A stretch of 5,276 nucleotides of DNA, from NCBI GenBank assembly GCA_002432565.1, contig DJFP01000107.1:31834-37109 (forward strand), read 5' to 3'. A model generated the notes under the pieces. The model did not search any database and was not told where the DNA came from. It saw only the letters and a program-made list of their open reading frames with translations. The translations under genes were made by a program, and so were the position numbers. Source of the stretch: Flavobacteriales bacterium UBA5869. GTDB lineage: Bacteria > Bacteroidota > Bacteroidia > Flavobacteriales_D > Crocinitomicaceae. Positions 1-5,276 of this stretch are shown here, piece by piece. How positions within the stretch are numbered: the first letter of the stretch is position 1; every line of letters begins with the position of its first letter.

Positions 1-1085
1 TTCGGGAAGAATTCCGGGCTCGTTTCTTCCATCGGAGCCATGTATTTCTTCAAATTCTGTTCGTCGTGCTGGTTCAGGATCATCAGCATATTGTCCGATT
101 CCACAATGATATATCCTTCCAGTCCCTGGATCAAAGCCAGCTTGTTGTTCGGAAGGTTTACAATGCAATTCTCCGAATTGATCATGTGAACGTGATCTCC
201 GATAACTGCATTTCCGTTGTAATCCTTTTCAAGGTGTGAGTACAAACTTCCCCAGGTCCCTAAATCCGACCAATCGAAATTAGACAAGACCACATCCACA
301 TTCTTCGCATTTTCCATGACTGCAAAATCAATCGAAATGTCTTCGCAGGCAGCAAAAGAAGCATTTACATATGCTTGTTCTTCCGGGGTGTTGTATTTCT
401 GTGATTCATCGGTAAACAAATGGTATAGCTCCGGCTTGAATTTCTCCAATGCATTCAAAATGGTTTTTGCACGCCAGATGAAAATCCCGGAATTCCAGTA
501 ATAATTTCCACTTCTCAGGAAAATCTCAGCCAGTTCACGATTCGGTTTTTCAGTAAAATGCTTCACATCTTTTACTTGTCCGGGAAGGATATCCCCGTCT
601 TCAATAAATTCGATGTAGCCATACCCGGTATCAGGTCGTGTTGGTTTGATACCCAAAGTCACCAAACGGTCTTCCTTATTTGCCGTTGCAATCGCAGTAT
701 TTACGATCTCCGTGAATTTATCCTCTTTCAGGATCAAGTGATCGGAAGGAGCAACAACCAAAGTTGCGTTCGGATTAATGGCATGGATTTTAGCTGCTGC
801 ATAAGTAATGCAGGGAGCTGTATTTTTTCTTTCCGGTTCGGTGAGGATCTGCCCGTCACTCAACTCGGGAAGCTGTTCTTTTACCAAAGAAAAATAATTC
901 GCGTTGGTTACGATGTAAATATTCTCAGCCGGTGCAATGTGCAGTAAACGTTCAAAAGTCATTCGCAACAGGGATTTTCCTATTCCAAGAACGTCTAAGA
1001 ATTGCTTTGGTCGCTGAACGGTTGACATCGGCCAGAAACGACTTCCGATTCCGCCGGCCATAATCACGCAGTAATTATCTTTCAT
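1..1085 (-). CDS. manC: Mannose-1-phosphate guanylyltransferase (GDP-mannose pyrophosphorylase), 3' end outside window
   Basis: The product makes GDP-mannose from GTP and mannose-1-phosphate in the cytoplasm, supplying mannose, and by further steps fucose or related sugars, to surface glycans. Translating leftward from ATG at 1085-1083 gives 361 codons with no stop before the window edge. The N-terminus carries the nucleotidyltransferase signature (MAGGIGSRFWPMS, residues 9-21, then PKQF at 26-29). Further family motifs are EPERKNTAP at 83-91, PSDH at 113-116, GYGYI at 154-158, FTEKP at 177-181, NSGIF at 198-202 and DWSDLGTW at 271-278. The long bifunctional ManC/AlgA form has a C-terminal isomerase cupin. 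The Bacteroidota form, as I know it, is a short single-domain protein of about 350-365 residues, so probably only a few residues are missing here. The start overlaps the end of the SprT-like gene by 11 bases, which suggests co-transcription and translational coupling. Family assignment is firm; the in vivo sugar partner is inferred. Confidence 0.95.
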   Translation of the reverse strand, partial: MKDNYCVIMAGGIGSRFWPMSTVQRPKQFLDVLGIGKSLLRMTFERLLHIAPAENIYIVTNANYFSLVKEQLPELSDGQILTEPERKNTAPCITYAAAKIHAINPNATLVVAPSDHLILKEDKFTEIVNTAIATANKEDRLVTLGIKPTRPDTGYGYIEFIEDGDILPGQVKDVKHFTEKPNRELAEIFLRSGNYYWNSGIFIWRAKTILNALEKFKPELYHLFTDESQKYNTPEEQAYVNASFAACEDISIDFAVMENAKNVDVVLSNFDWSDLGTWGSLYSHLEKDYNGNAVIGDHVHMINSENCIVNLPNNKLALIQGLEGYIIVESDNMLMILNQHDEQNLKKYMAPMEETSPEFFP

Positions 1086-1722
1086 GTATGTTTTCTAAAA
1101 GTTGAACAGTAGCAAGTGAATGAATCAAGAACTGGCGCTTTGAAGGTACTTCCGTACACAAAAAGCGGGTACGCCTCAACTCCCCTTTTACAAAGGTTTT
1201 TCCCTGCAAAACAAAAGTAGCATTTTTTGGAATCTCTTCAAGAATAATCTCCCCGCCTTCCCGCTTATCGTATTGTCTCAAAACTCTTGATAACTGTGTG
1301 TCTGTACATGAAGAAGCTTTCATATTGGTGAGACTGGTCATTAAAGCGATCTCAATATCTTTTGGAAGCAGCCCGGTTTGGATTGCAGGCCATAATAATT
1401 TCCGGAATTCGGATTTCCATTCTTCGCCGTGTGGTTTGATTCTAAAACCAAACTGAATGAATGTGCGCAAATGGGCAAACTCATGAAGGGTAGTGATCAG
1501 GAAATTGTAAGGATTCAAATTTCCATTAACGGAAATACGGTGAAAAGTTTCTCCCTGCATCGGAGCACGGTAATCTCCGAGTTTAGTAGCCCTGGGATTC
1601 GTAATGGCAAAGCGTACCGGATGACTGAGTAATAAATCTGCCACCATTTCCTCGAAACCACTTGGCAAGTAAGGTTTCAGCTGCCTGATATACTTTTCCT
1701 TTTTGGTTGGTTTTACTTCCAC
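1075..1722 (-). CDS. SprT-like zinc metalloprotein
   Basis: This is a SprT-like domain protein, a zincin-type fold related to E. coli SprT and eukaryotic Spartan; its bacterial substrate is not established. The HExxH zinc site is HEFAH, at residues 80-84 counted from the GTG start chosen here. It is followed by KPHGEEWK, whose histidine is the likely third zinc ligand. GDYR upstream and KASSCTDT downstream are also where I expect them in Bacteroidota homologues. There is no C-terminal zinc ribbon; only two cysteines are present. The start is uncertain. The frame is open back to a TAG near 1801 and contains no early ATG. GTG at 1722-1720 gives 215 residues and fits the usual N-terminal length. 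TTG at 1773-1771 would give 232, while the first ATG, 25 codons after the GTG, would cut into the domain. The stop TAA at 1077-1075 lies inside the start of the guanylyltransferase gene, so the two form one leftward unit. The pairing may be conserved in this phylum, but a functional link is not evident. Confidence 0.87.
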   Translation of the reverse strand: MEVKPTKKEKYIRQLKPYLPSGFEEMVADLLLSHPVRFAITNPRATKLGDYRAPMQGETFHRISVNGNLNPYNFLITTLHEFAHLRTFIQFGFRIKPHGEEWKSEFRKLLWPAIQTGLLPKDIEIALMTSLTNMKASSCTDTQLSRVLRQYDKREGGEIILEEIPKNATFVLQGKTFVKGELRRTRFLCTEVPSKRQFLIHSLATVQLLENIHER

Positions 1723-1802
1723 GAATGCAAAGATAATCGTGTTTTCAATACCGAATTCGTAGATCCGGAACAAGTTATGAATCAGGCCTGGTGAATAATC
1801 CT

Positions 1803-1897
1803 AATTGAAAATGGATAATTGACAATTGAAAAGATTTAAACACGCTTCCTTACATCTCATATAGTCTTTTCAATTTTTACATTTTCAATTTTCAATT
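1803..1897. repeat. Nested AT-rich inverted repeat in the divergent spacer
   Basis: The spacer between the SprT-like gene and mlaE holds two pairs of perfect inverted arms. The inner pair is AATTGAAAAGA (1824-1834) with TCTTTTCAATT (1865-1875), 11 bases each. The outer pair is AATTGAAAAT (1803-1812) with ATTTTCAATT (1888-1897), 10 bases each, and a second copy of ATTTTCAATT lies at 1881-1890. AATTGAAAA also recurs at a 21-base step on the left side (1803 and 1824). The bases between the arms match poorly. The element could form a long cruciform or RNA hairpin, or be a member of a dispersed intergenic repeat family. Nothing visible assigns it a role, and both flanking genes point away from it, so a simple terminator role is unlikely. 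Confidence 0.65.
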
Positions 1898-1934
1898 CCG
1901 TGGATAGCAGATTTCTTTTAACTTTATATCCGAA

Positions 1935-2675
1935 ATGGGAATAATACAAAATATCGGCAAGTATTTCATGATGATGTGGATCGTGTTTTCGAAGCCAGAA
2001 AAATGGAAAATATTCTACAGACGCTTTTTTGAAGAAATGGAACTTATCGGGATCAAATCACTTCCGATCGTTGCATTGATGTCTGCCTTTATGGGAGCTG
2101 TAATTGCATTACAGACAGCTTCCAACATGGACAATCCACTCCTTCCCACTTACACCGTGGGATACATCACGCGTTCATCTACCATTTTGGAGTTCTCCCC
2201 TACAATCATCTCACTGATTTTAGCGGGTAAAGTAGGATCTAACATTGCCTCCGAGGTAGGTACGATGCGTGTTACAGAACAAATCGACGCACTGGAAATT
2301 ATGGGAGTGAATTCCCTGAGCTACCTGGTACTTCCTAAAGTAACTTCCGCAATGGTATTCTTTCCGGTCCTGATTATCTTCTCAATTGGATTGAGTCTTC
2401 TCGGTGGCTGGATGTCTTTAAAACTTTCAGGGCTCTCGTCTACAGAAACATACATTTACGGTATCCGTTTCTTTTACAGGGACAGTGATATTGTCTACGC
2501 GCTTACAAAAACAGTGGTTTTCGCATTTTTGATTACTTCGATTGCATCGTTTAAAGGTTACTACACAAAAGGTGGTGCATTGGATGTCGGTAAATCTTCT
2601 ACCGAAGCAGTAGTAAGTGCAAGTGTGGCTATTTTGATCGCCAATTTCTTCTTAACTCAAATGTTCTTATTGTAA
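1935..2675 (+). CDS. mlaE: MlaE-family ABC transporter permease (lipid transport)
   Basis: This is the inner-membrane permease subunit of an MCE/Mla-type ABC transporter, which moves phospholipids between the inner membrane and periplasmic carriers. The 246-residue length matches the family (about 240-260). An amphipathic N-terminal region (residues 1-38) precedes hydrophobic segments at roughly 40-61, 86-103, 135-160, 189-206 and 223-245. The conserved cytoplasmic coupling segment spans residues 97-125, with AGKVGSNIASEVGTM followed by TEQIDALEIMGV. The family's C-terminal FKGYYTKGGA is at 206-215. I chose ATG 1935 because MGIIQNIGKYFMMM is a typical family N-terminus. No Shine-Dalgarno sequence is visible, as is common in Bacteroidota. 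The stop TAA shares its last A with the ATG of the ATPase gene, so the two are translationally coupled. No MCE (MlaD), MlaC or MlaB gene lies beside it; the substrate-binding subunit must be encoded elsewhere if the system is complete. Direction of transport cannot be told from sequence. Confidence 0.95.
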   Translation: MGIIQNIGKYFMMMWIVFSKPEKWKIFYRRFFEEMELIGIKSLPIVALMSAFMGAVIALQTASNMDNPLLPTYTVGYITRSSTILEFSPTIISLILAGKVGSNIASEVGTMRVTEQIDALEIMGVNSLSYLVLPKVTSAMVFFPVLIIFSIGLSLLGGWMSLKLSGLSSTETYIYGIRFFYRDSDIVYALTKTVVFAFLITSIASFKGYYTKGGALDVGKSSTEAVVSASVAILIANFFLTQMFLL

Positions 2676-3436
2676 TGATCGAAGTAAAACACGTCAATAA
2701 GACTTTTGGAGACAATCATATTCTAAAAGATGTGAGTGCCGCCTTCGAAAAAGGAAAAGTGAATCTTATTATAGGTCAGTCAGGATCCGGAAAATCCGTA
2801 TTGGCAAAATGCATTGTTGGTCTGCACGAAGTAGATTCAGGACAGATACTGTATGACGGAAGGGATTTTACGAAAATGGACCGTCTGCAGCGAAAAGAGA
2901 TCCGCCAGGAAATCGGGATGCTCTTCCAGGGCTCTGCTCTTTTTGACTCCATGACCGTGGAGCAGAACATTATGTTCCCGTTGACCATGTTTACCAAAAT
3001 GAGCAGGAAAGAGATGCAGGATCGTGTGAACTTCTGTTTGGAACGAGTAAACCTGGCCGGAAGAAATAAATTGTACCCGGCGGAATGCTCCGGAGGTATG
3101 CAGAAACGTATTGCCATTGCCCGAGCAATTTCCATGAACCCAAAATATCTATTCTGTGATGAGCCGAATTCCGGTTTGGACCCTCAGACTTCGATCCTTA
3201 TTGACAACCTCATCCGTGAGATTACTTACGAATACGAAATCACGACCATCGTTATTACACACGATATGAACTCCGTTATAGAGATCGGCGATAGCGTTAT
3301 CTTTATAAATAAAGGTCAGAATTGGTGGCAGGGAGACCGTAAATCGATTATTACTACGGACAATCCGGAAATCAATGACTTCGTGTTTGCTTCAGATTTT
3401 ATGAAGGAGATCAAGGAGAAGATGAAATCGGAGTAA
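2675..3436 (+). CDS. mlaF: MlaF-family ABC transporter ATP-binding protein
   Basis: This is the cytoplasmic ATPase that powers the MlaE permease encoded just upstream. Its 253 residues contain all the nucleotide-binding motifs in order. Walker A is GQSGSGKS (34-41), the Q-loop is in LFQGSALFDSMTV (83-95), the signature is CSGGMQKR (138-145), Walker B is YLFCDEP (158-164, catalytic E163), the D-loop is SGLDP (166-170) and the H-loop histidine is H196 in ITHDM. The FQGSALFDSMTV wording is characteristic of the Mla/Ttg2A branch. The C-terminal tail (about 215-253), which includes NWWQGD and an acidic/lysine-rich end, resembles the extension that MlaF proteins use for dimer contacts. The signature motif begins with Cys where Leu is standard; this is conservative and probably functional. 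The start codon overlaps the mlaE stop by one base. The gene ends the operon: the next gene is convergent, and the stop codon lies at the edge of a palindromic spacer. Confidence 0.95.
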   Translation: MIEVKHVNKTFGDNHILKDVSAAFEKGKVNLIIGQSGSGKSVLAKCIVGLHEVDSGQILYDGRDFTKMDRLQRKEIRQEIGMLFQGSALFDSMTVEQNIMFPLTMFTKMSRKEMQDRVNFCLERVNLAGRNKLYPAECSGGMQKRIAIARAISMNPKYLFCDEPNSGLDPQTSILIDNLIREITYEYEITTIVITHDMNSVIEIGDSVIFINKGQNWWQGDRKSIITTDNPEINDFVFASDFMKEIKEKMKSE

Positions 3437-3510
3437 TTATCAATTTATAAATGTTGGAATTATCAAGAGTATTTCACTTGATAATTGATAATTCGGATTC
3501 ATTGATAATT
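3435..3510. repeat. Palindromic AATTATCAA/TTGATAATT cluster filling the convergent spacer; possible bidirectional terminator
   Basis: Five copies of one 9-base word sit in 76 bases. AATTATCAA occurs at 3435-3443 and 3458-3466. Its reverse complement TTGATAATT occurs at 3478-3486, 3485-3493 and 3502-3510. The outermost copies pair over 10 bases (AATTATCAAT 3435-3444 with ATTGATAATT 3501-3510) and abut the two gene ends: the left arm contains the last two bases of the mlaF stop, and the right arm ends one base before the stop of the leftward gene. The inner pair (3458-3467 with 3477-3486) makes a 10-base stem with a 9-base loop. The symmetric hairpin between convergent genes suits a two-way transcription end, but the stems are A/T-rich and lack a clear T-tract. 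It may instead be a dispersed intergenic repeat. Confidence 0.7.
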
Positions 3511-4158
3511 TCAATAGTAAATCTTCATAATCATCGGCTTGGGTTCTTTGTCTATAATCGGCATCAACTCCTCAAAATAATTCTCCGACAACATAGCACA
3601 CCCCAAACTGTTGCAGATCGGGTAATACTGCTCTTCATCCGGGACACAGCTGTATCTATGAAGCACAATCGCCCTTGCAGCGGCTTTATCGTTTGATTTT
3701 TCCAATCCTGCCAGTTTGTAAGATTTTCCGAAACTTCCCTGGTAAGAACTGCCAATCTTATACAAACCCAGAGAAGTCATGTAGGAATTCGGGATATTGC
3801 TAAACTGAAGGGAATCGGTTCCGGCAATTTCCGATCCAGAACCATGCGCACACAATCCTTTCGAAATAATTTTATTTGTTTTCAGATCAACCACGAACAA
3901 GCGAAAATACTTAGAGGGAATCTTCATATCAATCAAAATTGCTTTCTGAGTGGAATAAACCCCACCTTTGTTCCGGATATACGTTTTAACGGCTTCAATT
4001 TGCTGAGGCAGTACTTTCAGAAAACGCGCCGAGTCATAATCCGATGCTGCTGTTATATCCGGAACTTCTTCCCCATTCGATACAGATGTCTGTGCCTGGT
4101 TAAATGTGCAGGCACAAATGATAAAAATAAAGGCCGTTAAATAATACAGTTTGGTCAT
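3511..4158 (-). CDS. Exported YkuD_2-type (murein L,D-transpeptidase catalytic domain family) protein
   Basis: This 215-residue protein begins with an export signal: MTKLY, then a hydrophobic run from about residue 6 to 16. Cleavage could follow QAQ at 21-23, or Cys17 could be lipidated, since ICAC is a weak lipobox. The mature part matches what I recall of the YkuD_2 family. It has RLFVVDLKTNKI (86-97), AHGSGS (104-109), FSNIPNSYMTSLGLYKIG (119-136), a histidine in VLHRYS (165-170) and the cysteine motif SLGCAML (184-190). H167 and C187 are the likely catalytic pair. Classical L,D-transpeptidases crosslink peptidoglycan stems or attach proteins to them through such a cysteine; the exact reaction of this branch is not settled. 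The residue after Cys is Ala where Pro or Ala is usual. The ATG at 4158 is supported by the signal peptide. The gene is monocistronic, convergent with mlaF and divergent from the next gene. Confidence 0.88.
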   Translation of the reverse strand: MTKLYYLTAFIFIICACTFNQAQTSVSNGEEVPDITAASDYDSARFLKVLPQQIEAVKTYIRNKGGVYSTQKAILIDMKIPSKYFRLFVVDLKTNKIISKGLCAHGSGSEIAGTDSLQFSNIPNSYMTSLGLYKIGSSYQGSFGKSYKLAGLEKSNDKAAARAIVLHRYSCVPDEEQYYPICNSLGCAMLSENYFEELMPIIDKEPKPMIMKIYY

Positions 4159-4324
4159 GCTTGTTTTTTTTGTTTAACGCTAAAAAAATCTATTTGGATA
4201 CAAAATAGAAAATTCAGCGTGTTTTATAATTCCCATACACTCATTACATCAATCGGTTCAATAATTAGCTTTCGTAATTAAAGGAACCGCTTTTTCCCCT
4301 ATATTTACTTGAAACAATATCGAT
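4159..4324. other. Divergent intergenic region with no gene
   Basis: This 166-base AT-rich spacer must hold the promoters for both the leftward transpeptidase-like gene and the rightward membrane-protein gene. No exact Bacteroidota -7 box (TAnnTTTG) is present on either strand. The nearest rightward match is TATATTTA at 4300-4307. The leftward gene is preceded by a T-rich stretch on the + strand (4161-4175, A-rich in its own mRNA), a kind of leader that helps translation in this phylum. The one structured element is the hairpin listed separately at 4254-4289. Confidence 0.5.
4254..4295 (+). promoter_or_regulatory. Hairpin followed by a T-run ahead of the membrane-protein gene (possible attenuator or operator)
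   Basis: CGGTTC (4254-4259) pairs perfectly with GAACCG (4284-4289). Inside it AATTA (4263-4267) pairs with TAATT (4275-4279) around a 7-base loop. The outer stem is followed at once by C and five T (4290-4295). Read rightward, this has the shape of a weak intrinsic terminator lying 29 bases before the ATG at 4325, so it could be an attenuator if transcription starts further upstream. It could also be an operator with dyad symmetry, or chance. The unpaired bases between the two stems (AAT and AAAG) weaken it. Confidence 0.3.
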
Positions 4325-4741
4325 ATGAAGAAAGGAACCATTGCAATTATCGTAGGAATCATCGTCGGAGGACTTTTCGTAGCTCTTGGCGAAAGCATGT
4401 CATATTATCTTTTTCCGCTGGAAGCCCCGTTTCCTGCTGACCGCGCTCTGATGAATGATTTTGTGGAAAATGAAGTTCCGTTAGGTGCCAAAATTGTAGT
4501 TGTAATGAACTGGATTGTTGCGGCATTCATCGCTGCGATAGTCAGTACTTTCATATCAGGAAGAACTTCACCAAAACCCATGCTGGCCTCAGTCGGAGTA
4601 CTGAACATCCTGACTCTCATCAACCTGTTCATTTTGCCTCATGCAAAATGGATGTGGATCGCAAGTATATTCGTTTTTATTCCAATTGGATACATCGCTT
4701 ATTTTTTAATCCGTAAAAAGAAAACCGATGAAAGCGCGTGA
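4325..4741 (+). CDS. Small four-helix integral membrane protein, function unknown
   Basis: The 138-residue product has four hydrophobic segments, at about 5-30, 53-77, 86-105 and 108-129. The first is glycine-rich (IIVGIIVGG) and contains an acidic residue near its end (E23). A roughly 22-residue hydrophilic stretch (31-52, with PLEAPFPAD) joins helices 1 and 2, and the tail is a positive RKKK cluster followed by DESA. By the positive-inside rule the C-terminus is cytoplasmic, which with four helices puts the N-terminus (MKK) inside too. I recall similar unnamed proteins in Bacteroidota, but no function. ATG 4325 is the natural start because the hydrophobic helix follows directly. There is no clear Shine-Dalgarno. 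Its 3' end overlaps the start of the DUF1801/YdeI-like gene by 14 bases, so the two are probably co-transcribed. Confidence 0.82.
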   Translation: MKKGTIAIIVGIIVGGLFVALGESMSYYLFPLEAPFPADRALMNDFVENEVPLGAKIVVVMNWIVAAFIAAIVSTFISGRTSPKPMLASVGVLNILTLINLFILPHAKWMWIASIFVFIPIGYIAYFLIRKKKTDESA

Positions 4742-5276
4742 AGAACGAATTGACCAATACATTGCAAAATCGGCCGGATTTGCGCAGGAAATACTGCTTC
4801 ATTTAAGGGAGCTTATTCATAATTTTTGTCCGGAAGTAGAAGAAGGAATGAAGTGGAGTATGCCCTTTTTCATGTACCGTGGAAAAATACTGTGCAGCAT
4901 GGCTTCATTTAAAAACCATTGTTCTTTCGGATTTTGGCTGCACTCCGAAATGAGTGATCTTCATGGAATATTTAAACGTTCCGAAGAAGGTGGAATGGGG
5001 AGTTTAGGCAAGATCACATCCATGAGTGATTTACCCAAAGACGACCAGCTCGGAGCTTATATCCTGGAAGCAATGGCCTTGATCGAACAAGGAACAATTC
5101 CGAGGGAATTGAATCCGAAATTCAAAAAACCGGTCGGAGAAATCCCTGAAGAGCTAACCGCCTTACTTGATGTAAATCCAAAGGCGAAAGCGGCATTCGA
5201 GTCGTTCCCGCCTTCGCACCAAAGAGAGTATATCAATTGGATTACCGAAGCCAAACGGGAAGAGACCAAACAGCGC
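4728..5276 (+). CDS. DUF1801 / YdeI-OmpD-associated (OmdA) family protein, 3' end outside window
   Basis: Reading from ATG 4728 gives 183 codons open to the window edge. The N-terminal part (about 8-121) matches the DUF1801 domain: IDQYIAKSAGFAQEILLHLRELI, CPEVEEGMKWSMPFF (34-48) and CSMASFKNHCSFGFW (56-70). DUF1801 has a frataxin-like fold, and Bacillus YdhG/Fra of this family was described as an iron chaperone; whether that holds here is unknown. The C-terminal part (about 139-183) matches the OmdA/YdeI region, with LDVNPKAKAAFESFPPSHQREYINWITEAK. This domain pair is common in soil and aquatic bacteria; the role is unproven, though related proteins were named for bacteriocin protection or OmpD association. 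The predicted protein is cytoplasmic with no signal peptide. The start lies within the preceding gene in another frame (14-base overlap). Only a short basic tail is probably missing. Confidence 0.9.
   Translation, partial: MKAREERIDQYIAKSAGFAQEILLHLRELIHNFCPEVEEGMKWSMPFFMYRGKILCSMASFKNHCSFGFWLHSEMSDLHGIFKRSEEGGMGSLGKITSMSDLPKDDQLGAYILEAMALIEQGTIPRELNPKFKKPVGEIPEELTALLDVNPKAKAAFESFPPSHQREYINWITEAKREETKQR

Noticed and set aside
558..947. Open frame of 129 codons on the + strand
   Set aside because: It lies antisense to the well-conserved guanylyltransferase gene, which has all its family motifs; the predicted protein resembles nothing and is a shadow frame.
1919..1926. TAACTTTA as a -7 promoter box for mlaE
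   Set aside because: It differs from TAnnTTTG at the last base, has no TTG-type -33 partner at the right distance, and lies only 8 bases before the ATG, leaving almost no leader.
2776..3135. Open frame of 119 codons on the - strand
   Set aside because: It is antisense to the MlaF coding region covering Walker A through the signature motif; a shadow frame.
3451..3696. Open frame of 81 codons on the + strand starting in the palindromic spacer
   Set aside because: It runs antisense into the 3' end of the YkuD_2-type gene, whose catalytic Cys motif is there; its protein shows no domain.
4300..4307. TATATTTA as a -7 box for the membrane-protein gene
   Set aside because: One mismatch to TAnnTTTG and no convincing -33 box at 17-23 bases; in AT-rich DNA such matches are expected by chance.
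1..5276. Mobile element, CRISPR array, tRNA/rRNA or defence system
   Set aside because: No transposase or integrase motifs, no regular direct repeats with spacers, no tRNA-like folds and no toxin or nuclease genes were seen; all long frames are accounted for by ordinary chromosomal genes.

Overview
The window looks like chromosomal DNA of a free-living Bacteroidota bacterium, probably Flavobacteriales; Fluviicola/Crocinitomicaceae is a guess from remembered protein resemblance, not a search result. Supporting signs are moderate GC in genes with very AT-rich spacers, almost no Shine-Dalgarno sequences, and protein families in forms typical of this phylum: a short single-domain mannose-1-phosphate guanylyltransferase, a SprT-like protein without a zinc ribbon, an MlaE-MlaF pair with no adjacent MCE gene, and a YkuD_2-type L,D-transpeptidase-like protein.

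Layout. Positions 1-1722 hold a leftward two-gene unit, a SprT-like metalloprotein followed by mannose-1-phosphate guanylyltransferase. The two overlap by 11 bases, and the second is cut by the window's left edge. A divergent AT-rich spacer (about 1723-1934) with a nested inverted repeat separates it from a rightward mlaE-mlaF operon (1935-3436), whose genes share one base. A 74-base convergent spacer made almost wholly of AATTATCAA/TTGATAATT palindrome arms separates mlaF from a leftward secreted or lipoprotein L,D-transpeptidase-like gene (3511-4158). A 166-base divergent spacer with a hairpin followed by a T-run leads into a rightward pair with a 14-base overlap: a small four-helix membrane protein (4325-4741) and a DUF1801/YdeI-OmpD-associated protein (4728 to the right edge, 3' end missing).

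Function. Most of the content concerns the envelope: GDP-mannose supply for surface glycans, retrograde or anterograde lipid transport across the inner membrane by MlaEF, and a periplasmic YkuD-fold protein. The other genes are of general or unknown function. All genes read as intact apart from the two cut by the window edges, and no mobile element, CRISPR array, RNA gene or defence cassette was seen. I found no evidence of a new multi-gene system. The points worth a second look are the palindromic spacers, the tight gene overlaps, the variant ABC signature motif, the uncertain SprT start, and the undescribed membrane protein coupled to the YdeI-like gene.
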